Notes under the pieces: model-generated
Told to the model about the DNA's origin: nothing
Databases searched by the model: none
The model's input: only the letters and a program-made list of their open reading frames with translations
Made by a program: the position numbers and the translations under genes
IMG/VR virus record: IMGVR_UViG_3300044643_001392
Span: 1 to 37,662 of that record
Reading direction: 5' to 3' (one strand)
From: a virus
Length of the DNA stretch: 37,662 bases
Part shown: positions 32,696-37,662 of the stretch, piece after piece
How the letters are laid out: each line of letters opens with the position of its first letter
Position numbering within the stretch: the stretch's first letter is position 1

Positions 32696-33502
32696 ATGAC
32701 AAAAAGCTTGCTGCAACAAATAATGATAAAGACAGAACAAAAGATTGCCTCTAGGCCTTCTTTTCTAGACCAGGCAGCACTTATTGAAAAGATTAAGTCT
32801 GGCTATATTGTCAATCGTGTAGATAAGTTTACCACAAAGACTAGCTTTGCCCCATCAACTATCGCATACTCTCACGGGGAATGTCCTAGATACTGGTATC
32901 TTGCCTTTAGTGGTGCCATGTTTACAGACAATGCAGATGCATATGGCGGAGCAAACATGACTGCTGGAACAAAGTCACACGAAAGAATCCAGAAAGCTAT
33001 GGGCGATGCTGGCATTCTTAAGGATTCAGAATTTAAGATAACATCATCAGATCCACCAATCTTTGGTTATGGAGACGTTGTGCTAGATTGGGATGGTCAA
33101 GATCTTCTTGGAGAGATTAAGACTATGCCCAACGAAGGCTTTGAATATAGGAAAATTGCAGGAAAACCTAAGTCTGGCCATCTAATACAGCTACTTATTT
33201 ATATGAAAATTTTAAACAAAAGTAAAGCTGTAATGATTTATGAAAATAAAAACAATCATGAACTTTTGATTTTTCCTGTAGAACTAAATGAGTATTCTTT
33301 TAAGTGGGTAGAGAACGCTTTTGAATGGATGAGAACAGTTAGAAAGGCTTGGGAAGATAAAGCCCTGCCAGAGAAAAACTATAGGTCCAATTCAAAAATT
33401 TGCAAGACTTGTCCGATTCGGGCAACTTGTGATGTAGCGGGTACTGGGGAGATAAAGATTAAATCCTTGGAGCCGCTAGATGAAGCATTGTCAATGGTGT
33501 GA
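32696..33502 (+). CDS. Cas4/RecB-like iron-sulfur exonuclease
   Basis: The 268-residue protein is of the PD-(D/E)xK superfamily. Nuclease residues are H in TKSHERI, D127 (GYGDVVLDW) and the E140-x-K142 of GEIK. Cysteines C63 (ECPRYWYL), C236, C239 and C245 (CKTCPIRATC) match the four ligands that hold a 4Fe-4S cluster in Cas4/AddB-type nucleases. It probably resects DNA ends for RecA-mediated recombination or degrades host DNA. No CRISPR array or cas1/cas2 is present here, so this is a stand-alone phage form. The C-terminus overlaps the next gene by 23 nt. Confidence 0.85.
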   Translation: MTKSLLQQIMIKTEQKIASRPSFLDQAALIEKIKSGYIVNRVDKFTTKTSFAPSTIAYSHGECPRYWYLAFSGAMFTDNADAYGGANMTAGTKSHERIQKAMGDAGILKDSEFKITSSDPPIFGYGDVVLDWDGQDLLGEIKTMPNEGFEYRKIAGKPKSGHLIQLLIYMKILNKSKAVMIYENKNNHELLIFPVELNEYSFKWVENAFEWMRTVRKAWEDKALPEKNYRSNSKICKTCPIRATCDVAGTGEIKIKSLEPLDEALSMV

Positions 33503-33764
33503 CCTAGGTTTTGAAACCAAGGTTTCTTATCAAATATATTGTTCTGCAGAGTGTAGAGATTTAGCTACAAAACAAAAAATTGCAGAGAGGTATCAGCTTT
33601 CTAGAATTAGTCGCAGAACTGGCAAGCCCAGGAAGTGCAAGAAGTGTGAGCAAAATTTGTCAATCTACAATGACGATCCAATCTGTAGCAAGTGTTTAAT
33701 TAATCCAATAGACATATCTATTGCTTTAAAGGACATAAAAAGGTTGTCTAATGGTAAATCTTAA
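33480..33764 (+). CDS. Double zinc-finger protein
   Basis: The 94-residue protein has two Cys4 sites: C-x2-C (HCQWCDLGF) with YCSAEC, and C-x2-C (KCKKCEQN) with ICSKC. A basic helix between them (ATKQKIAERYQLSRISRRTGKPRK) looks nucleic-acid-binding. This arrangement recalls small zinc proteins adjacent to resolvase genes in actinophages. It is embedded between the nuclease and RuvC-like genes, with 23- and 14-nt overlaps. Regulatory or architectural DNA/RNA binding is likely; no enzymatic residues are seen. Confidence 0.75.
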   Translation: MKHCQWCDLGFETKVSYQIYCSAECRDLATKQKIAERYQLSRISRRTGKPRKCKKCEQNLSIYNDDPICSKCLINPIDISIALKDIKRLSNGKS

Positions 33765-34326
33765 TCTATTAAAAGACCTACCCAAAAACATTTGTGCTAT
33801 TGATGCCAGCACAAACAACCTAGCCTTTGCTATTTTTAACGACAAGTCCCTAGTCGCTTTTGGAAAGATTAGCTTTAAAGGATTAGATACCTACTCTAAG
33901 GTTGGAGATGCTGCAAGAAAGTCATTGGCCTTTTTTGAAAAGTTTGACATTGATGCAATTGTTATTGAGCACACCGTTTTTATGAACAGCCCCAAGACTG
34001 CTGCAGACCTTGCTCTTGTTCAGGGTGGCCTTTTGGGGGCAGCAAGAATTGTGGGCATCAAGAAGTTTGGCTCTGTGAGTCCAATTACTTGGCAAAACTT
34101 TATAGGAAATAAAAAACTAACTACCCCAGAAAAACTAGAGGTAGCTAAGAATAATCCAAACAAAGCTCCTTCCACACTCAAAACAATTGAGAGAGAGTTT
34201 CGCAAACAAAGAACTATTAAGTTTGTGAACACCTACTACGACAAAAAGATAGATGACAACGATGTTGCTGATGCAGTAGCAATTGGGCACTATGCTGTGA
34301 ATAATCCAGGAAAGATTGGTTTGTAA
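33751..34326 (+). CDS. RuvC-like Holliday-junction resolvase
   Basis: The 191-residue RNase H-fold nuclease has D18 in NICAIDASTNN, E73 in AIVIEHT, and an acidic cluster at 168-174 (DDNDVAD) on the final helix, which together give the RuvC catalytic tetrad. Helix segments LALVQGGLLGAARIVG and SVSPITWQNFIG match RuvC-like phage enzymes. It resolves recombination or replication junctions before packaging. It is the second candidate junction nuclease in this cluster; the other is a PD-(D/E)xK-type protein about 2 kb upstream. Confidence 0.85.
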   Translation: MVNLNLLKDLPKNICAIDASTNNLAFAIFNDKSLVAFGKISFKGLDTYSKVGDAARKSLAFFEKFDIDAIVIEHTVFMNSPKTAADLALVQGGLLGAARIVGIKKFGSVSPITWQNFIGNKKLTTPEKLEVAKNNPNKAPSTLKTIEREFRKQRTIKFVNTYYDKKIDDNDVADAVAIGHYAVNNPGKIGL

Positions 34327-34349
34327 AAATGGCAGCGAAGCTGTATACT
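34321..34349 (+). promoter_or_regulatory. Possible promoter within the small HTH gene
   Basis: TTGTAA (34321-34326), 17-nt spacer, TATACT (34344-34349) with TG just upstream. Its hexamer lies inside the 51-residue HTH gene, so it could only drive the next gene (34481 onward) and the terminase block. The -10 shares CTGTATACTAG-type flanks with the 32664 element. Confidence 0.4.
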
Positions 34350-34484
34350 AGTGAAGCATGGCTTAAAAAAAGATATTGGCTGGACAAAAAAAGTCCAGAA
34401 GATATTGCAAAAGAATGTGGAACAAGCGTAGAAACTATATATGTTTACCTAGCAAAATTTGGACTAAGAAAGAGTAGAAGATGA
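34329..34484 (+). CDS. 51-residue helix-turn-helix protein
   Basis: ATG 34329 follows the RuvC-like stop codon by two bases, and the stop (TGA 34482-34484) overlaps the next start by four bases (ATGA). The protein reads as one HTH unit: WLKKRYWLDKKSPEDIAKE, then CGTSVETIYVYLAKFGLRK, with turn residues CGTS between the two helices. This is the shape of homeodomain-like or resolvase-type HTH domains. It may be a small repressor or a terminase or resolvase accessory factor. Recognition is by the HTH pattern only. Confidence 0.7.
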   Translation: MAAKLYTSEAWLKKRYWLDKKSPEDIAKECGTSVETIYVYLAKFGLRKSRR

Positions 34485-34753
34485 GCATACAAACAGAAAA
34501 AGATATTGAGAGAGTTTCAGATCAAGTAAAAGAATTATTAATTTCTAAGAATAGATCTTACGGAGACTCTGCACTACATCCTTCGAGAATATTCTCAAAG
34601 ACCGACAACGTAGAGCAGCTGCTTGTCCGCATTGACGACAAGCTTTCTCGCATACAGAATGGGCACGACTGGCCAGGGGATAACGAGATTGATGACTTGC
34701 TAGGATATCTGATCCTACTAAAGATTGCAAAAGAAAGATCTTCTAGTGAATAA
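34481..34753 (+). CDS. Nmad1/DUF1599-type protein
   Basis: The 90-residue protein contains KNRSYGDSALHPSRIFSK, VEQLLVRIDDKLSRIQNG and EIDDLLGYLILLKIAKE, a near-textbook match to the family called nucleotide-modification-associated domain 1 (DUF1599). The invariant Y-G-D, DDKL-R and D-L-GY positions are all visible. The family is found in phages with modified DNA and is otherwise uncharacterised. No base-modifying enzyme is seen in this window. It is helical and acidic, and AAAGAG lies upstream. Confidence 0.8.
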   Translation: MSIQTEKDIERVSDQVKELLISKNRSYGDSALHPSRIFSKTDNVEQLLVRIDDKLSRIQNGHDWPGDNEIDDLLGYLILLKIAKERSSSE

Positions 34754-35027
34754 AAGAAGGCTTGCTCCAATTAAGGAAACCAAGTTTGAAAGAATAAAAG
34801 AAATGCAGATTGGAACTAGGACCCTTATCTCTGGAGAGATTATTAAAATTGCTGGAGAGTACGGCTCAAGATTTAGGTTTGATAGTCTTGTGACTAATAA
34901 AGAAACTGGCTCTCAGTGGGTAGACTGCTTTGAACTTAGCAAGGGAGTGATTTCTGGATGGAGATCGTTTAAATCTGATAGAATTAGACTAATGCCAATA
35001 AAAAGGGGTAAAAAGAATGTCGACTGA
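34746..35027 (+). CDS. Small beta-rich protein upstream of terminase
   Basis: The protein is 93 residues from GTG 34746, which gives an eight-base overlap like the one at the helicase gene. TTG 34725 in the same frame would give 100 residues and cannot be ruled out. It has a beta core (GTRTLISGEIIKIAGEYGSRFRFDSLVTNKETG, then WVDCFELSKGVISGWRSF) and basic ends, resembling a small RNA- or DNA-binding barrel. It precedes the small terminase gene with a 10-nt overlap. No family is recognised. Confidence 0.6.
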   Translation: MNKRRLAPIKETKFERIKEMQIGTRTLISGEIIKIAGEYGSRFRFDSLVTNKETGSQWVDCFELSKGVISGWRSFKSDRIRLMPIKRGKKNVD

Positions 35028-35550
35028 AGATAACCTAATTGAACACCTAGACAAGGTTAATAAGGTCGTAGAAGAATACCTAAAGGGTAGCGAAGCAACG
35101 CAAATATCCAAAGAGCTTGACATACCAAGACAAAAGGTTGTTAGCTATATAAACGAGTGGAAGCAGATGGCTTCTGATAACGCAGCTATTCGTGCAAGAG
35201 CCAAAGAGGCTTTGGTTGGCGCAGACACACACTACAACAAACTAATTAATAAAGCTTATGAAGTTATTGATGATGCAACTACAACTGCAAACCTAAGTGC
35301 AAAAACTGCTGCTATTAAACTAGTTCTTGACATTGAGGCAAGAAGAATTGACATGCTTCAAAAAGCTGGGTTACTTGAAAACAAAGAGTTGGCAGAAGAA
35401 ATGCTTGAGATTGAAAGAAAGCAAGATGTTCTTGTGAACATTCTTAAAGACATTGCTTCGGAATACCCACAAATACGAGACGAGATTATGCGCAGGCTAT
35501 CTGCTGTTTCAAAAAACAAAGAGGTAATTACAATTGTCAGCGATGTTTGA
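35017..35550 (+). CDS. Probable small terminase subunit
   Basis: The 177-residue protein has an N-terminal HTH (YLKGSEATQISKELDIPRQKV, then VSYINEWKQM), as in small terminases that recognise the packaging site, and a long helical C-terminal part (KTAAIKLVLDIEARRIDMLQKAG, then LVNILKDIASEYPQIRDEIMRRL) for oligomerisation. It is directly followed, with overlap, by the large terminase, which strongly supports the role. AAAGGGGT precedes ATG. Confidence 0.75.
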   Translation: MSTEDNLIEHLDKVNKVVEEYLKGSEATQISKELDIPRQKVVSYINEWKQMASDNAAIRARAKEALVGADTHYNKLINKAYEVIDDATTTANLSAKTAAIKLVLDIEARRIDMLQKAGLLENKELAEEMLEIERKQDVLVNILKDIASEYPQIRDEIMRRLSAVSKNKEVITIVSDV

Positions 35551-37318
35551 TGACTTCTTAGAAGTTTTAAAAGACAGCAACTTTGACGAGACGCCAGTTG
35601 ATGCAAAAACATTTGTAGAAGGCGAAGACTATCTTGCTCAACCACCACTGTCAGATGTTCAATACGATATTGTCGAAGCTATGAGTCAAATTTATAAACT
35701 AGAAGATTTAATTAATTTAATGGGACAGGAAGAGGGTACAAAATATTACAAAAAGTATACAAAAAATGAGGTTATTCTTCAGCTTGGTAAAGGATCTGGC
35801 AAGGATTTTACGTCTACTGTTGCGTGTTCTTACATCGTATACAAGCTCCTTTGTCTTAAGGACCCAGCGAGATACTTTGGAAAGCCAGCTGGCGATGCGA
35901 TTGATATCATTAACGTGGCGATTAACGCTCAGCAAGCTAAGAATGTTTTCTTTAAGGGTTTCAAAAATAAAATAGAGAGATCTCCTTGGTTTGCTGGAAA
36001 GTTTTACGCAAAGGCTGAGTCAATTGAATTTGATAAAGCTATCACGGTTTACTCTGGACATTCAGAGCGTGAATCTCATGAGGGTCTTAACCTTATCTTG
36101 GCAGTCCTAGATGAGATATCTGGATTTGCACAAGAAATTGGTGGCGGTAATGATCAAGGCAAAACCGCCGATAACATTTATAAAGCGTTCCGTGCATCTG
36201 TAGATTCTCGATTCCCAGATCTTGGAAAAGTAGCGTTGCTATCATTCCCACGTTTTCCAGGGGACTTTATTTCTCAAAGATACGACTCAGTGATTGCAGA
36301 AAAAGAAAGCATTGCCAAAACTCATACCTTTATAATGAACCCAGACTTGCCAGAAAATGCTGAGGGCAACTCTCTAAAAATTGATTGGGATGAGGACATT
36401 ATTATCTCATACAAATATCCAGGGGTGTTTGCACTAAAGAGACCAACTTGGGTTGTCAATCCAACCAGAACTATTGACGACTTTAAATTAGCCTTCTACA
36501 CAGACATTGGCGATGCAATGCAGAGATTTGCATGTGTTCCCACCTTCGCATCTGACGCATTTTTTAAACAGCGTGAGAAGGTTAGAGCCTGCATGACAAT
36601 TAGAAATCCAATTGATTCCTCAAAAAGATTTGACGAAGCATTCAAACCAGATCCAGAGAAAAAATATTTTGTTCATGCCGACCTTGCACAAAAGCATGAC
36701 AAGTGTGCGGTAGCAATTGCTCACGTAGAAAAATGGGTATCTGTTCAAGTCATGAAAGATTATGAGCAGGTTGTTCCAATGGTTATTGTAGATGCTGTTG
36801 TCTACTGGGAACCAAGAGTTGAAGGCCCCGTAAACCTTTCTGAAGTAAAGCAATGGATTCAAAACTTACGTAGACAGGGATTCGATCTAGGAATGGTTAG
36901 CTTTGACCGTTGGCAATCTTTTGATATACAGAACGAGCTAAAGTCCGTTGGTATTAAAACTGAAACGGTATCTGTAGCAAAGAAACATTACGAAGATATG
37001 GCAATGCTTATGTACGAAGAAAGACTAGCCATGCCAGCAATTGAGCTACTTTTTGAGGAGCTAACAGAATTAAAGATTATGAAAAACAATAGGGTAGACC
37101 ACCCAAGGAAAAGCTCCAAGGACTTAGCTGACGCTGTTTGTGGCGCAATCTTTGGTGCAATATCGCATACGCCAAGGGATCAAAATCTTGAAGTAGATAT
37201 CCACACCTTCAGAGATAGGCCCAAGACTCAGCTTGACACTGGTAAGGACAATGTGATACAATATAAGCCTATCCCGAAAGACATCAAAGACTATCTGGAT
37301 AGTTTCGAAATAATCTAA
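35534..37318 (+). CDS. terL: Large terminase subunit
   Basis: The 594-residue packaging motor and nuclease has the ATPase P loop GKGSGKD at 85-91 and Walker B AVLDE with D193/E194. The nuclease starts at HADLAQ with D383 and continues MVSFDRWQS, then DHPRKSSKDLADAVCGAIF, whose Asp residues complete the RNase H-type site. TTG 35534 is taken as the start because GAGGT (35521-35525) sits eight bases ahead. ATG 35543, giving 591 residues and an eight-base overlap, is an alternative. Its 3' end contains a near-consensus promoter for the following gene. Confidence 0.95.
   Translation: MSAMFDDFLEVLKDSNFDETPVDAKTFVEGEDYLAQPPLSDVQYDIVEAMSQIYKLEDLINLMGQEEGTKYYKKYTKNEVILQLGKGSGKDFTSTVACSYIVYKLLCLKDPARYFGKPAGDAIDIINVAINAQQAKNVFFKGFKNKIERSPWFAGKFYAKAESIEFDKAITVYSGHSERESHEGLNLILAVLDEISGFAQEIGGGNDQGKTADNIYKAFRASVDSRFPDLGKVALLSFPRFPGDFISQRYDSVIAEKESIAKTHTFIMNPDLPENAEGNSLKIDWDEDIIISYKYPGVFALKRPTWVVNPTRTIDDFKLAFYTDIGDAMQRFACVPTFASDAFFKQREKVRACMTIRNPIDSSKRFDEAFKPDPEKKYFVHADLAQKHDKCAVAIAHVEKWVSVQVMKDYEQVVPMVIVDAVVYWEPRVEGPVNLSEVKQWIQNLRRQGFDLGMVSFDRWQSFDIQNELKSVGIKTETVSVAKKHYEDMAMLMYEERLAMPAIELLFEELTELKIMKNNRVDHPRKSSKDLADAVCGAIFGAISHTPRDQNLEVDIHTFRDRPKTQLDTGKDNVIQYKPIPKDIKDYLDSFEII
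37233..37262 (+). promoter_or_regulatory. Near-consensus promoter inside terL, aimed at secreted-protein gene
   Basis: TTGACA (37233-37238), 18-nt spacer, TACAAT (37257-37262) preceded by TG (37254-37255). It has the same layout as the promoter at 25961. Transcription would start near 37269, about 70 nt ahead of the signal-peptide gene, with 50 nt of terminase coding sequence in the leader. Confidence 0.7.
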
Positions 37319-37337
37319 AATAAGGAGATCCAAAAAT

Positions 37338-37662
37338 ATGACTTCGTTCAAGAAGCCACTAATTGCTATTGCTTCTGCAGTAGCCCTAGTAGGAACTATG
37401 CTAATTGCTGGTCCTGCCATTGCATCATCTGCTACACTAACGGTTGCTGGATCGTCTCCAGCCTCTGCAGGAACCTCATCTGCAAGTGCAATTGCACTCC
37501 CCGTCCCATCCGACAATGACGTAAGCTCTGCTGACGCACTTCGCATTTCCCTGTCTGGCGTAACTGCTGGCAGCAATGTTGTTGTGACTGCTACCAATGC
37601 AAAGATTGTCACAGCTGTTACTTCTGGTTCTACCACCGTAAAGGTCGACTCTGGAGTGTCTA
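37338..37662 (+). CDS. Secreted Ser/Thr/Ala-rich protein, 3'-truncated by window edge
   Basis: The first 108 residues are present. Residues 1-29 are a classical Sec signal peptide: basic MTSFKK, hydrophobic LIAIASAVALVGTMLIAG, then the AxA site A27-I28-A29. The mature part starts SSATLTVAGSS and is Ser/Thr/Ala/Val-rich beta sequence (LRISLSGVTAGSNVVVTATN), like actinobacterial surface or adhesin-type proteins. TAAGGAGAT lies ahead of ATG. Codons are richer in C than nearby genes (CTC, CCC, GTC, TCC, ACC), as in the capsid gene or a host gene. It may be a host-derived surface protein, a superinfection-blocking factor, or a virion protein routed through the membrane. The remaining sequence is outside the window. 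Confidence 0.8.
   Translation, partial: MTSFKKPLIAIASAVALVGTMLIAGPAIASSATLTVAGSSPASAGTSSASAIALPVPSDNDVSSADALRISLSGVTAGSNVVVTATNAKIVTAVTSGSTTVKVDSGVS

Noticed and set aside
32696-33502. Cas4-like gene as a sign of a CRISPR-Cas locus
   Set aside because: No direct-repeat array and no cas1, cas2 or effector gene were seen; Cas4-like nucleases are common alone in phages.
416-37636. Minus-strand open frames throughout, including long ones opposite the tape measure, terminase and the secreted-protein gene
   Set aside because: Each lies opposite a well-supported + strand gene, shows low-complexity composition, and lacks a fitting ribosome site; no protein motifs were recognised in them.
1-37662. 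tRNA genes, insertion sequences, integrase or attachment sites
   Set aside because: I saw no cloverleaf-like tRNA, transposase, recombinase or terminal repeats by reading. A tRNA scan would be needed to exclude a tRNA fully, but the lack of free intergenic space argues against one.

Overview
The window is a stretch of tailed-phage DNA with long non-contractile tail (siphovirus-type) gene content. It is about 37.7 kb, AT-rich (roughly 40% GC by eye), and every supported gene lies on the + strand with almost no spacing. It opens inside a major capsid gene and closes inside a gene for a secreted protein just after the large terminase. Portal, prohead protease, scaffold and lysis genes are not seen, so this is part of a genome, or a circular or permuted map cut at an arbitrary point. 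The host is most plausibly an actinobacterium. The grounds are several leaderless genes, GTG/TTG starts, consensus-type promoters and a gene repertoire resembling actinophages; the low GC would fit small-genome freshwater lineages. This host call is inference.

Layout. (1) 3-6072, head and neck: capsid protein, a small capsid-adjacent protein, adaptor, closure and completion proteins, a probable tail terminator, the tail tube protein, and two paralogous tail-assembly chaperones. Capsid and tube genes are each followed by an intrinsic terminator. (2) 6092-22499, tail: a 2483-residue tape measure (predicted tail near 370 nm), a distal tail protein, a 1739-residue hub with a lectin-like region, and four smaller tip or fibre proteins. 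(3) 22502-34326, information processing: MerR-like regulator, DnaB helicase, CHC2/TOPRIM primase, ssDNA-binding protein, PHP-containing DnaE polymerase, MazG-like pyrophosphohydrolase, RecA, two candidate Holliday-junction nucleases, DEDDy exonuclease, Cas4-like nuclease and small zinc-binding proteins. (4) 34329-37318: a tiny helix-turn-helix gene, an Nmad1/DUF1599-type gene, a small conserved gene, then small and large terminase. (5) 37338-end: a signal-peptide protein with host-surface-protein character, served by a near-consensus promoter lying inside the terminase gene.

How it works together. The replication block supplies helicase, primase, polymerase, SSB and recombinase, giving a largely self-sufficient replisome; no clamp or clamp loader is visible, so those may come from the host. 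RecA plus the nucleases would process concatemers for the terminase. Expression seems to be set by many local promoters: nearly every non-coding gap carries a -10 element, and four genes begin 5-6 nt after a -10, so they should be transcribed without a leader.

Most notable points: the leaderless starts; the split of the usual frameshift-made chaperone pair into two duplicated genes; and the exported protein with its own promoter next to the terminase.
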